A stretch of 64,000 nt of DNA from JAGVSR01 sp963825555 (lineage in GTDB: Bacteria; Pseudomonadota; Alphaproteobacteria; Rhizobiales; Hyphomicrobiaceae): positions 68,555-132,554 of the forward strand of contig CAWGTZ010000024.1 in assembly GCA_963825555.1 (NCBI GenBank), written 5' to 3'. The position numbers and the translations under genes are program-made. Under the pieces are notes generated by a model, which did no database searches, was not told the DNA's origin, and saw only the letters and a program-made list of their open reading frames with translations. Numbering within the stretch: the stretch's first letter is position 1; every line of letters starts with the position of its first letter. This document shows, one piece after another, positions 1 through 9,330 of the stretch.

Positions 1-217
1 ACAGGCAAACGGCATAGGCCGCGGAAAGAACAAGGAACGTATCCGCGACCTGGCGCGGCTCACCGTCGACGAGAGCCAGCAATTCCGGCGCGTGATGGGC
101 GGTCAGCGCCAGCCCGGCAAAGAACACCGTGAAGCCGCAGAAAACGATTTGCACGAAACGTTGAGAGCGGAGACGGATCTCGCTGACGAACTCGTCGTCG
201 TCGACGTCGTTGTTCAT
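1..217 (-). CDS. Membrane protein of unknown function (3' part lies outside the window)
   Basis: The minus strand is open from an ATG at 217 to the window edge and is cut off there. The visible 72 residues start MNNDVDDDEF, an acidic cytoplasmic head. Two hydrophobic stretches follow (about residues 20-37 and 60-72), so this is an integral membrane protein. It lies 109 bases downstream of the CCA-adding enzyme gene on the same strand and probably ends that operon. I do not recognise the family. Confidence 0.5.
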   Translation of the reverse strand, partial: MNNDVDDDEFVSEIRLRSQRFVQIVFCGFTVFFAGLALTAHHAPELLALVDGEPRQVADTFLVLSAAYAVCL

Positions 218-326
218 GGGGCCATGCCTACGCGGGTACAGAACAAACAAGGCTTCAAATGCGGGGCTCTGCAAGAGCCGCGCCGGAAAATCATAGCCTC
301 AGACGTATCCGGCGTGAAGCACCGAT

Positions 327-1595
327 TTACCGCTCCTTAACGTTGACGAGCGCGTGGAGCCGCTGGTGGATCAGAGCCGCATCGTCCGGGAACCCCGCGG
401 CCATCCACCACTGATCGAGCAAGGAGAGAATCTGCCCGACTTCGGGACCGGACTGGATACCAAGCGCCAGGACATCCTTGCCGCTCACGGGCAATACTGG
501 AACGGTCCAGCGATCCGGGAGCCACAGGCGCTTCAGGTAGGCGCTGTCGTTCATCTCGGCGGCGACATCGCGTGCCCATGACACGAGCAGGCCGTCGCGG
601 AACGCCGGCGCGCCGCTGCGGTAGATGTACATCTGCGACCACGTTTCGGGTTCGCGGGTATCGAAGGCCCTGTCGGGGAGCTGAAGATCTGCGAGGCGCT
701 CATACTCTGCCTTCGAGAGCCGAAGTTGTTCCTTCAGGGCCGCGGCCGCATCAGGCTCGCGCACGGCAAGCGCATAGAGCCGCCGGATCGGATCCGGCGG
801 AATCGCGTTCAAAGCCTCGATGCCCACGAGCCGTGCAAGCGTGACAAGATCTCCAGCCCGCCCGAGGATGCGAGGCAGGATGCCTGCTTCGTCCATTTCC
901 GAGAGCGATAGAAGGGCAAAGGGAGCTACGATCAGTTTCATCAGTTCGGCGCGAATACGCTCGGCCGAAATGCGCTCCAGACCCTCCTGGAGCGCCGAGC
1001 AGGCCAGATGCCCCTCGCCGTCGATCCCGCCGTTCGCATACTCGGCCGTGAACCGGTAGAAGCGCAGGATCCGGAGATAGTCCTCCGCGATGCGATCCTC
1101 GGGCCGCCCGATGAAGCGAACGCGGTGGCCGGTCAGATCCGCGACGCCACCCACAAAATCGTGCAGTGTGCCGTCGGCGTCGCAGTAGAGCGCGTTGATC
1201 GTGAAATCGCGCCGGTGTGCGTCCGCCGACCAATCCTCCGTGAAGGCCACCGTGGCATGGCGACCGTGGGTCTCCACGTCACGGCGTAGCGTCGTTACCT
1301 CGAAAGGCTTGTGTCCGGCCAGGATCGTGACGGTTCCATGCGCGACACCTGTTGGAATGGCCTGAAGACCGGCCCTTTCGGCGCGGGCCATGACCTCTTC
1401 GGGGTGTACCGAGGTTGCAATGTCTATGTCTTTTACCGGCCGGCCGAGCAGGGTATTGCGGACCGCCCCGCCCACGATGCGGGCCGTGCCGCCACCGTCC
1501 ATCACGGTCTGAAGGACGAACTGGGTATCTGGTGCGTTGAGCCAACCGGCCGAAACCAGCAGGGGGTGGGGCTTCAGGGAACCGCGAAACGTCAC
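327..1595 (-). CDS. cca: CCA-adding tRNA nucleotidyltransferase
   Basis: This enzyme adds or repairs the 3' CCA end of tRNAs from CTP and ATP. The 422-residue protein has the class II nucleotidyltransferase head: GGAVRN at about residues 42-47, then KDIDIAT, whose two aspartates bind the metal ions. The RRDFTINAL motif follows near residue 128, and then a helical tRNA-binding body. Length is normal for alphaproteobacterial members. It follows the DUF6111-like gene by 12 bases and the NUDIX gene before that, so the three are probably one operon. All three tRNA genes in this window already encode CCA, so here the enzyme would mainly repair ends. A poly(A) polymerase paralogue is possible but less likely. 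Confidence 0.93.
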   Translation of the reverse strand: MTFRGSLKPHPLLVSAGWLNAPDTQFVLQTVMDGGGTARIVGGAVRNTLLGRPVKDIDIATSVHPEEVMARAERAGLQAIPTGVAHGTVTILAGHKPFEVTTLRRDVETHGRHATVAFTEDWSADAHRRDFTINALYCDADGTLHDFVGGVADLTGHRVRFIGRPEDRIAEDYLRILRFYRFTAEYANGGIDGEGHLACSALQEGLERISAERIRAELMKLIVAPFALLSLSEMDEAGILPRILGRAGDLVTLARLVGIEALNAIPPDPIRRLYALAVREPDAAAALKEQLRLSKAEYERLADLQLPDRAFDTREPETWSQMYIYRSGAPAFRDGLLVSWARDVAAEMNDSAYLKRLWLPDRWTVPVLPVSGKDVLALGIQSGPEVGQILSLLDQWWMAAGFPDDAALIHQRLHALVNVKER

Positions 1596-1607
1596 GACGG
1601 GCCTCGA

Positions 1608-1898
1608 CTATTCGATGTGGCCGGGCTCGATGCGCCCATCCTTGTAGACGGGGGGCGAATACTGCTGACCGGGCTTGCCGCCCGATGTGGAGCCGAAGGC
1701 CACAAGTACCACGACGAGCAGAATTGCGCCCGCTCCCGCGAGCCAGAGAAGGGGCGCGTCATCCAGCAGCTTGGTCGGCCGGATTCGTCCATCGGGTGTG
1801 CGCTGGACCGTTTCCGGACGCGTGATCAACACCCAGCCGACGTAGGCAATCGTCGGGAGCAGGAAGAGCAATATGTTTTCGATGACGACTCGGATCAT
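1608..1898 (-). CDS. Small membrane protein, DUF6111-like
   Basis: A 96-residue protein with two predicted membrane helices (about residues 7-23 and 50-69), a short polar loop between them and a charged C-terminus. It sits between the CoA-type NUDIX hydrolase and the CCA-adding enzyme, 24 and 12 bases away, a gene order I associate with Hyphomicrobiales. The family has no established function that I know of. The DUF6111 label rests on size, topology and context. Confidence 0.7.
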   Translation of the reverse strand: MIRVVIENILLFLLPTIAYVGWVLITRPETVQRTPDGRIRPTKLLDDAPLLWLAGAGAILLVVVLVAFGSTSGGKPGQQYSPPVYKDGRIEPGHIE

Positions 1899-1922
1899 GG
1901 GGCCTTGCGGATGTAACGTCGA

Positions 1923-2606
1923 TCAGGAGGTGAAAAGCTTTTCGTGCATGTTTCTGAGGATGCCGGCCGTGGCACCCCAGATGTAGCGATCAAGATAAGG
2001 CATGGCGTAGAAGTGGCGGTCGCGTCCGGCGAGCGTGCGCACATGGACCTGGTGATTGTCCGGGTTCATCAGGAAGTCCAGCGGAACCTCGAATACGTCG
2101 GCCACTTCGTGCGGATTGGGTGCGATGGTGAAGTGAGGTTGCACAATCGCTACAACCGGAGTGACCGCGAACCCCGTTCCAGTCCGGTAGGTGTCGAGAA
2201 AGCCAATGGGCTCGATGAATTCGGGAAGGAGCCCGATCTCTTCTCTGGTTTCGCGCAGAGCCGTCATGACCGGGCCCGTGTCGGCCGGATCCGGCTTGCC
2301 GCCAGGAAAAGCGATTTGGCCCGCGTGAGCCGGCAAATGGTCGGTGCGCTGTGTCAGAAGGACAGTGAGTTGTTCCCGCGCGACAACGGGAACGAGAACG
2401 GCCGCGGGCCGACCAGGAGCGGGTCCGTTCCATTCGGCGAACGCTCCGGGGTTCAGGTCGAAGTCACTGGGTGGACGGATGTCCCCGGACGGTCCGGCGT
2501 CATCCAGCGCCGGAGCATCGGCATGGAGTCGTGATGTTGCGAGGCTGCGGAAGGTGCTGGGTCCCAGGATGGGATTGATCTGGGCGGAGATCTGAGCGGA
2601 AATCAT
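1923..2606 (-). CDS. NUDIX hydrolase, CoA pyrophosphatase type
   Basis: The protein has a NUDIX box of the CoA-diphosphatase kind: GGKPDP followed by TALRETREEIGL. The REXXEE core holds the Mg2+-binding glutamates. Family members cleave CoA or its derivatives to 3',5'-ADP and 4'-phosphopantetheine. I chose the ATG at 2606 (228 residues). The open frame reaches an earlier start at 2657 whose extra residues look non-conserved, and neither start has a strong ribosome-binding site. It is the first gene of a probable operon with the DUF6111-like and cca genes. The substrate is inferred from family. Confidence 0.85.
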   Translation of the reverse strand: MISAQISAQINPILGPSTFRSLATSRLHADAPALDDAGPSGDIRPPSDFDLNPGAFAEWNGPAPGRPAAVLVPVVAREQLTVLLTQRTDHLPAHAGQIAFPGGKPDPADTGPVMTALRETREEIGLLPEFIEPIGFLDTYRTGTGFAVTPVVAIVQPHFTIAPNPHEVADVFEVPLDFLMNPDNHQVHVRTLAGRDRHFYAMPYLDRYIWGATAGILRNMHEKLFTS

Positions 2607-2782
2607 GGAAAAACTTCTAGCACATAATCGGGGCTTGCGGTGGTCGTGGTCGGGCATGGCAGCCTATCGTAGACGCGCTTGCCGCATTTCCTGCGCCTTG
2701 ACGTGTCCATGATAGGACGAATCGTGAGCATAAGCGAAATCAGACGCCGCTTCTGTAGATACAAACGACGGGACGATATCCT

Positions 2783-4018
2783 ATGAGAACCGGTCTTTGT
2801 GGGCATTGTGACTTTTGGAAACGACACAGCGCCGCGCTCGGCCTCATCCTGGGTGCCCTGATCATCCTGATGACGCCGCAGGCACATGCCGCCTCACCCG
2901 AGGAGACATTTGCGGCCAGCCTCGGTGCCAGCGATCGCCAGACGTTCCGCAACTACATCGCGGCGCGGGCCTTTCACGACCTGACGGTCAACGAATACTG
3001 GGGCGAGGTGGATGAAAAGCGCGCGCTCCGGCGCAAGAAGCGCAAGGCCCGGACGACCATCACGGCCAAGGATTACGTGAATCGCTTCCCGCCAGAATAT
3101 ACGGGCGTGCAGCTTCCGGCCAATCTCGCGACGCGTTGGGCGAAATTTCAGGAGGCACAGAAGGAGAAGAAGCCGCCGCCCGAGCCGCGGCCGGGCATCG
3201 AAGATTTCCTGGCGCATGCAAAACAGCAGTTTGGCTTCGTCCCCGAGCGCATACCGGAGCGCGAGTTCAAGCGACGCTATGCGAAAGAGGCCCTCTTGGT
3301 GGGGCTCACCAAGGATCAGGTGGTGCGAGTCTATGCGCTCGAGACGAGCGGGCTCGGCACCGCCGACATGGTCGCCGGCATCCATCCCATCACCAAGAAG
3401 GGCACGCCGATCTCGACTGCGATCGGTTATGCCCAGTTGCTCTCGGCCAACTCGACGAGCGAACTCGTCAAGCATGGTCCGGACTTCATCGCGCGTCTCA
3501 AGCGGATGGCGAAATCGGCTGGGAACACGGATGCCTCCGCGCGCTACGAACGCAAGGCGGCTATCCTCGCCCGGATGCTGTCGGTGGCAAAGTCGGTGCC
3601 CAACGAATGGAGCCGCCATATGGCGCTGGGCCGGACGGCGAAGGGCTACGGCATTCACGCCATCAATGTCGATGGCGATATCGGCCCATGGCTTCAGGTC
3701 TTGAAGCTCGAAGGCCTGAAGAAGATCGCCGAGAAGCAGGGCCGTCCGCGGCTCTCGGGCGCGGAGATCGAACTCATGAATCTGGCTGGTCCGATGACGG
3801 GCATTGAAATGATGACGCCGGCCGCAAAGAACGCTCCCACGACCAATTTCTTCGCGCGCTCCGCGTATTGGCGCAATACAATCGTTCGAGGCAAATCGGC
3901 CTCCGAACTCCTTAAAGCTCTCGACCAACGGATGGACACGAACCTCAAGAACTCGGGTGCCGTTGTCTTCATGGAGGTTTTCGACGAGGTCGCCCAGGAT
4001 CTGCGCGCCGAACGATAG
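2783..4018 (+). CDS. Exported protein with a possible lysozyme-like (transglycosylase-like) domain
   Basis: The 411-residue protein begins with a basic head, a hydrophobic stretch (about residues 18-31) and an AHA-A cleavage-like site, so it is probably exported. A very basic, proline-containing linker follows. The middle (about residues 170-300) has ETSGLG and, some 30 residues later, GYAQLL. That is the Glu plus G-x-x-Q spacing seen in lytic transglycosylases, so a peptidoglycan-cleaving role is possible. I do not recognise a named family. It is monocistronic: the upstream gene is divergent and the downstream gene convergent. Confidence 0.6.
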   Translation: MRTGLCGHCDFWKRHSAALGLILGALIILMTPQAHAASPEETFAASLGASDRQTFRNYIAARAFHDLTVNEYWGEVDEKRALRRKKRKARTTITAKDYVNRFPPEYTGVQLPANLATRWAKFQEAQKEKKPPPEPRPGIEDFLAHAKQQFGFVPERIPEREFKRRYAKEALLVGLTKDQVVRVYALETSGLGTADMVAGIHPITKKGTPISTAIGYAQLLSANSTSELVKHGPDFIARLKRMAKSAGNTDASARYERKAAILARMLSVAKSVPNEWSRHMALGRTAKGYGIHAINVDGDIGPWLQVLKLEGLKKIAEKQGRPRLSGAEIELMNLAGPMTGIEMMTPAAKNAPTTNFFARSAYWRNTIVRGKSASELLKALDQRMDTNLKNSGAVVFMEVFDEVAQDLRAER

Positions 4019-4596
4019 GAGGCGCGAAGCGGAATGGTCCCCGGTGGCGACGCGTCACGTGGGGTTTCTTTAATCGGGACACGATTTACGAGTGCGATCG
4101 GCGGCCCCTTGCGGAGCCGCCGATCTAAAAAATTGAGCGTTCCCGGCGAAATTCTTGGTTCCGGGCGCAATGTCAGCCTGTCCCTCCAAAGTTAAAGACA
4201 TATGACCAAATCCTGCGGAAGACGTCAGGTAACAAGAGCAGCATACTGACTGTCAGAGTTGGCTCGACCTGTTGTTCATGATGTTTTGACGTTGGATGCA
4301 AGCGCTTGCGCTATCGTCTCTATGAGCCTTTACCAAGACCATCGAAAGGCGCGCCGGAGCTGGCCGTCCGGCGGCGTTGCAGGTCTGTGGCTGTCGAGCA
4401 CAACCGTCTTGATCGGCAGAAAGAGGGCTCGTGCACGCGGGATCAGGGCGTGGACGCAGCGCAGGGTATCAACACTATGCAGGTAGATCCGCGTTCCAAA
4501 TCCAAGTTCCTCATGCGCCAGCGAGCCGTGGCTGCTGGTGAAGGCATTGGCAATGCATGTGCTGCCGTGCGTGCTGCCGGGCGCGCTACCGGTTGA
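4019..4596. other. Intergenic gap between convergent genes, no supported gene
   Basis: This 578-base stretch separates the convergent exported-protein and hemF genes. It holds a perfect 10-bp inverted repeat (4096-4125, listed separately) and a 12-base palindrome, GCAAGCGCTTGC, at 4298-4309. A TTGACG hexamer at 4286-4291 stands just ahead of the palindrome, so a weak rightward promoter with an operator is conceivable. Two short rightward frames (4259-4486 and 4306-4596) have arginine-rich, non-domain-like translations, and I do not call them as genes. Confidence 0.5.
4096..4125. terminator. Hairpin between convergent genes, possible terminator
   Basis: GATCGGCGGC at 4096-4105 and GCCGCCGATC at 4116-4125 pair perfectly over 10 bp around a 10-base loop. 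It lies 78 bases past the stop of the exported-protein gene. Neither strand has a clear U-run after the stem, so termination is inferred from position only. Confidence 0.45.
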
Positions 4597-5553
4597 TCAG
4601 GGCCACTTCACCAGCGGTGGCATGGAGGAAAGGATGCTCTCGACATTGCCGCCGGTCTTGAGGCCGAAGGTGGTGCCCCTATCATAAAGCAGATTGTATT
4701 CCACATAGCGTCCCCGGCGGATGAGCTGCTCATCGCGGTCGGCCTCGGTCCAGGGCGTTGTCCAATTGCCGCGCACGATCATCGGGTAGACTTGGAGGAA
4801 CGCGCGGCCTACGTCCTGGGTGAAGGCCAGCGCCGCGTCCCAGCCGCCTTCGTCGTCGGAAGGCGTCAGGTAGTCATAGAAAATACCGCCGATGCCGCGC
4901 GCCTCCTTGCGGTGGGGCAGATAGAAATACTCGTCGCACCATTCTTTGAAGCGCTTGTAGTCGGCGATCGCGTGTTTTTCGCAGGCGCCGTACATCGCGG
5001 CATGGAAGGCGAGTGTATCGGCATCCGTCTGCGTCCGCCGGCGCATGAGTACCGGTGTCAGATCCGCGCCGCCTCCGAACCACCATTTTGAGGTGACCAC
5101 CATGCGCGTGTTCATGTGGACGGCCGGAACATGGGGATTGTGCAAGTGTGCGATGAGCGAAATCCCTGAGGCCCAGAAGCGCGGGTCTTCCTCCGCGCCG
5201 GGGATCTGCTTGCGGAACTCGGGCGCAAACTCCCCATACACGGTCGAGGTGTGGACGCCGACCTTCTCGAACACGCGTCCGTGCATGATCGACATCACGC
5301 CGCCGCCGAGATCAGCGGTCGGGTCGGTGCCCGCATGCTCGGCCCGGTTCCAGGGCGTGCGTACAAAGCGGCCTGCCGTCTGGTCCGACGTGGGCGTGCC
5401 GTCGGGCAACTGATCCTCCAGCTTCTCGAAAGCGGCGCAGATATCATCGCGGAGGCTCTCAAACCAGGCGCGGGCCTTGGCCTTGCGTTCGGGGAGGAGG
5501 TCGGTCTTGGCATCCATCGGGGCAGGTCCATCGTATTGTAAAGGCACGTGCAA
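4597..5553 (-). CDS. hemF: Oxygen-dependent coproporphyrinogen III oxidase
   Basis: HemF decarboxylates coproporphyrinogen III to protoporphyrinogen IX with O2, late in haem synthesis. The 318-residue protein is of typical length and shows the family signatures: HMNTRMVVTSKWWFGGG near the middle, DLTPVL after it, and FYLPHRKEARGIGG followed by FYDYL. It reads away from the ABC exporter gene with a 149-base shared upstream region. Its use of oxygen fits an aerobic organism. No second, oxygen-independent enzyme is visible in this window. Confidence 0.96.
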   Translation of the reverse strand: MHVPLQYDGPAPMDAKTDLLPERKAKARAWFESLRDDICAAFEKLEDQLPDGTPTSDQTAGRFVRTPWNRAEHAGTDPTADLGGGVMSIMHGRVFEKVGVHTSTVYGEFAPEFRKQIPGAEEDPRFWASGISLIAHLHNPHVPAVHMNTRMVVTSKWWFGGGADLTPVLMRRRTQTDADTLAFHAAMYGACEKHAIADYKRFKEWCDEYFYLPHRKEARGIGGIFYDYLTPSDDEGGWDAALAFTQDVGRAFLQVYPMIVRGNWTTPWTEADRDEQLIRRGRYVEYNLLYDRGTTFGLKTGGNVESILSSMPPLVKWP

Positions 5554-5702
5554 TCTGTCGCGCCCAGTCCGTCATGCCTCGTTTCTGGCACGATGATGCC
5601 CCAGCCGATAGTGTATTCCGAGCCCTTCGTGAAGGGCCGAAGCGTGGCGGCGGGCCAAATCCCGAAGGCCCCGCTAGTCCAAACTGAAGAAAGTGAGCCT
5701 CC

Positions 5703-7578
5703 TTGTCCCGGCTGTTCGAGCGCTTCGAGACCCATATCGACCCGTTTTCAGGAACGGGTGAAGTGCGCCCCCCCGACACGCTCGGTGCCTTCTATTGGCA
5801 CTTCGTCGGGCAGCACTGGCCGGCCTTTGCAGCGCTCCTGGTCGTGGGCTTCATCGGCGCGGTCATAGAAGCCTCGCTGTTCGCCTTCGTGGGCTCGCTC
5901 GTGGACCGGATGCGCGCGGCGACGAACCCGGAGACCTTCATCGCCGACAATGGCCGACTGCTCATATTGATGGGCGTTGTGGCGGCGATCCTGCGGCCGG
6001 CGGTTTCGTTCGTGCACGATCTCGTCAAGCACCAGATGATCGGCGGTGCGTTCACGACACTCATCCGGTGGCAGTCGCATGTCTATGTGCTGCGTCAGAA
6101 GTCTCGGCTTCTTCCAGAACGATTTTGCCGGGCGCGTTGCCAACAAGGTGATGCAGTCGGGCCCGGCCGTGCGCGAGAGCGTGGTGCAGGCCATCGATGC
6201 AGTCTGGTTCGTCGCCGTCTACTGGATGACCGCGTTGGTGCTCTTCGCCTCCGCCGACATCAGGCTCACCGCTCCGCTGGCGATATGGTTCATCGGCTAT
6301 GTGCTCGTCCTGAAGTACTTCATTCCCAGGCTGAAGGAGCGGGCGATAGAGACGAGCAGGGCGCGCTCCATGCTGACCGGTCGCATCGTCGACAGCTATA
6401 CGAACATTCTGACCGTGAAGCTTTTCGCCCATACCGAGCGTGAGGATGCCTATGCCCGCTCCGCGATGCGCGAGCAGCTCGACAAGTTGAAGGTTCAGCT
6501 CCGGCTCACGACTCTGATGGAGACTTCCTTGTTCGCCATCAACGGGCTTCTGCTCGTGTCCTTGTCGGGCTTGGCGATCCTCCTGTGGAGCCAACAGGCC
6601 GTCACCATCGGTGCGATCGCGCTGGTGATGGGGCTCACCATACGCATCGTCAACATGTCGGGGTGGGTGATGTGGACGGTGGCCGGTATCTTCGAAAACC
6701 TGGGCATCGCTTACGAAAGCATGGAGACCGTCTCGCGGCCGTGGAGCGTGCTCGACAAGCCGGGTGCGCGGTCGCTCGAGGTTGCGAAGGGCGAGATCGT
6801 GTACGACGATGTCTCTTTTCGCTACGGCAAGCCGCGCACTCTGGACTCCAGCAGGGCGGGCGGCGTCATCGACGGACTTTCGCTTCGGATCGCGGCGGGC
6901 GAGAAGGTTGGGCTCGTCGGCCGCTCGGGCGCGGGCAAGTCGACACTGGTCAGTCTCCTGCTGCGCTTCTACGACCTGGAAAGCGGCCGCATTCTCATCG
7001 ATGGCCAGGATATCGCCGAAGGGACGCAGGAGAGCCTGAGGGCCCAGATCGGCCTCGTGACGCAGGACACATCGCTGCTGCACCGGTCGGTGCTCGACAA
7101 CATACTCTACGGCCGCCCCGACGCTGGGCTCGAGGCCGCTCAGCGGGCCGCTGCGCGGGCGCATGCAGATGTCTTTATTCCCGAGCTGGAGGACCTAGCG
7201 GGGCGCCGGGGATATGCCGCCCACGTCGGTGAGCGCGGCGTGAAGCTGTCGGGCGGTCAGCGCCAGCGCATCGCGATCGCCCGCGTCCTTCTGAAAAATG
7301 CGCCAATCCTCATTCTCGACGAGGCGACCAGTGCGCTCGACAGCGAGGTGGAGGCGGCGATCCAGGAGAGCCTCAACGAGCTCATGGCCGGCAAGACGGT
7401 AATCGCCATCGCGCATCGCCTGTCGACCATCGCCGCGATGGACCGACTCGTGATCATGGATCGGGGGCGCATCGTGGAGCAGGGCAGCCACGCGGAACTC
7501 TTGCGCAGGGGTGGGCTGTACGCAGACCTGTGGAAACGGCAGTCGGGCGGGTTCCTCGGCCAGGAAGCCGCCGAGTAG
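5703..7578 (+). pseudogene. ABC exporter (permease-ATPase fusion) interrupted by a one-base frameshift
   Basis: Two overlapping frames together encode one MsbA-type half-transporter of about 624 residues. The first (from TTG 5703, directly after an in-frame TGA at 5694) carries the first membrane helices up to HVYVLRQ. The second continues with SLGFFQNDFAGRVANKVM, the rest of the membrane domain and a complete ATPase domain: Walker A GRSGAGKST, signature LSGGQRQR, Walker B ILILDEATSALD. The join is at 6097-6101, where removing one A restores a single frame. The span is one base over a multiple of three. Either an assembly error or a real mutation. The substrate is unknown. Confidence 0.8.
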
Positions 7579-7732
7579 TTTCAGCCGTTGCTACCCTAGG
7601 ACACAGCCCTGCTTGGCCGAGCTTTGCGTTGGATCAAGGTGGTATGCGGAGGGTATGCCAGCCTGTTCACCGATTTGGAAAGGGGGCGCCGCCGAAGTCG
7701 GGCCGCGCCCCAACAGAACGGAGGAGAACGGC

Positions 7733-7936
7733 ATGGCCAAGGTCGCAACGCTCATCTGGATCATGCTCGGAATTACGTTCGCAGGCATCCTCGGTACAAT
7801 CATTCTGGCTGTCCCGTCTCTGTCGCAGGAGGCTGCGGAGACGTTGCCCTGGGCGGCTCTTCTCGGCTTTGTACTTGCGATTCCTGCGTCGATCGTGATC
7901 GCAAAGAAGATCTTGGAAGAGACAAACAACCGCTGA
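7733..7936 (+). CDS. Small two-helix membrane protein
   Basis: A 67-residue protein starting at ATG 7733, seven bases after a strong GGAGGAG ribosome-binding site. The open frame extends further upstream, but the site fixes the start. It has two membrane helices (about residues 6-26 and 41-59) and a charged tail, EETNNR. Similar tiny proteins occur in Hyphomicrobiales with no known role. It follows the ABC exporter gene by 154 bases and faces trmL. Confidence 0.7.
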   Translation: MAKVATLIWIMLGITFAGILGTIILAVPSLSQEAAETLPWAALLGFVLAIPASIVIAKKILEETNNR

Positions 7937-7964
7937 ACCGGGAGGAAACCGCCAGTTGCGCCCC

Positions 7965-8432
7965 TCAGTCCGGGTAGCCCCCGGCCTGGCGCAAGGCCTC
8001 CCCCAGAACGATGGCGGCCGCGATCGCCACGTTGAGCGATCGCAGCGGTGGGCGAATGGGAATTCGCACAGCCGCATCGGCCTTTGCGTGGACTTCAGGT
8101 GGCACGCCCGCGCTCTCGCGCCCCAGCAGCAGGGTGTCGTCGGGACGGAAGGAGAACTGCGTATGAGGTGTAGCGGATCTCGAAGACAGCAGGACGAGGC
8201 GCGAAGCCGGCGTGACCTCCAGGGAGCGTTCGGCTAAAAACCGGTCCCATGAAAGATGCCTCGTGAGGTTGACATACGGCAGGTAGTCCAGCCCGGCCCG
8301 CTTCAAGTTGCGGTCCGACATATCGAAGCCCGCTGGTCCGATGATATCCACTGGAACATCTAGACAGGCAGCCATACGTAGGATGGTACCGGTGTTCTGC
8401 GGAATGTCGGGCTGGTATAGGGCAAGACGCAT
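7965..8432 (-). CDS. trmL: tRNA (cytidine(34)-2'-O)-methyltransferase
   Basis: TrmL methylates the 2'-O of the wobble base of certain leucine tRNAs. The 155-residue protein is a minimal SPOUT methyltransferase. It starts MRLALYQPDIPQNTG and has GPAGF, the glycine-rich LLGRESAGVP and the C-terminal trefoil-knot segment with IPIRPPLRSLNV. These are the hallmark strings of the YibK/TrmL group. It is transcribed away from the bc1 operon, and the 314-base gap between them must hold both promoters. Confidence 0.93.
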   Translation of the reverse strand: MRLALYQPDIPQNTGTILRMAACLDVPVDIIGPAGFDMSDRNLKRAGLDYLPYVNLTRHLSWDRFLAERSLEVTPASRLVLLSSRSATPHTQFSFRPDDTLLLGRESAGVPPEVHAKADAAVRIPIRPPLRSLNVAIAAAIVLGEALRQAGGYPD

Positions 8433-8746
8433 CAGGCTATGTGGTCCCTCCTTGGGGGTACGGCCAGCTTTTTTGCGGGCCGTTCTGTGTTATGAGCGGC
8501 CACGCCATCCCTGGCTGGAGAAGGAATTTTGATGCGGGTGCGGCCAAACGTTGCAACACGATTGGCCGCAAACCGTTAGAGCGCACATAGCAGTATAAGG
8601 GGCACCGGTTTACGAAGCATCCTCTGCTCGATTCGTCGTCAGGGGACGAGGATTTGCAGTTGCCGGCTTGCTGGCATCGCGGAGGTGTTGCTGCACCGCG
8701 TTGCGGGTCAGATCACAGGACTGCCCCCTAGGACTTGGAGGACTAC
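8433..8746. other. Divergent upstream region of trmL and petABC
   Basis: This 314-base gap separates the starts of trmL (leftward) and petA (rightward), so it should carry both promoters. I see no gene here. The only certain element is the GGAGG ribosome-binding site at 8737-8741 for petA. No convincing -35/-10 pair or known operator stood out. Confidence 0.5.
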
Positions 8747-9319
8747 GTGGCTTCTACCGCTGAAGAGCCCAATCGCAGGGACTTTCTCGTAATCGCCGGC
8801 ACCGCCTTCGCGGCGGTCGGCGGCGCCATCACGATGTGGCCGTTCATCGCCCAGATGAACCCGGACCGCAGCGCCCAGGCGCTGGCCACTGTTGAGATCG
8901 ACTTGAGCCCAGTGAAGGAAGGCCAAGCCATTACCGCGATGTGGCGGGGCAAGCCGATCTTCATTCGCAATCGCACCAAGGAAGAGATCGCGAAGGCGAA
9001 GGCGGTCGACCCCGCAAGCCTGCCCGACAGTTCGGCGCGGAACCTGGCTCTTCCTGAAAGCGACCTAGCGACGGACGCGAACCGGACGAAGGCAGGGCAC
9101 GAAAACTTCCTCATCCTCATCGGTATCTGCACGCATCTCGGTTGCATTCCGAAGGGTCAGGCAATCGGTGACAGCCGCGGCGATTTCGGTGGCTGGTTCT
9201 GCCCGTGCCACGGGTCGCACTATGACACCGCCGGACGCATCCGGAAGGGCCCTGCACCTCGTAACCTGGAAGTACCGCCTTACAACTTTGTCGACGATAA
9301 CAAGATCAAGATCGGCTAA
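8747..9319 (+). CDS. petA: Rieske iron-sulfur subunit of the cytochrome bc1 complex
   Basis: This subunit carries the [2Fe-2S] cluster that takes electrons from ubiquinol and passes them to cytochrome c1. The cluster motifs are intact: CTHLGC and CPCHGSHYD, each giving one Cys and one His ligand. The N-terminus has NRRDFL followed by a hydrophobic helix, a Tat-type signal that stays as the membrane anchor. I chose GTG 8747, five bases after GGAGG (8737-8741); an upstream TTG at 8735 would place the ribosome-binding site inside the gene. 190 residues. First gene of petABC. Confidence 0.95.
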   Translation: MASTAEEPNRRDFLVIAGTAFAAVGGAITMWPFIAQMNPDRSAQALATVEIDLSPVKEGQAITAMWRGKPIFIRNRTKEEIAKAKAVDPASLPDSSARNLALPESDLATDANRTKAGHENFLILIGICTHLGCIPKGQAIGDSRGDFGGWFCPCHGSHYDTAGRIRKGPAPRNLEVPPYNFVDDNKIKIG

Positions 9320-9330
9320 GGGAGCAAATC

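Noticed and set aside
4259..4596. Two short rightward frames in the hemF downstream gap
   Set aside because: Arginine-rich translations without conserved features, and no ribosome-binding site at either start.
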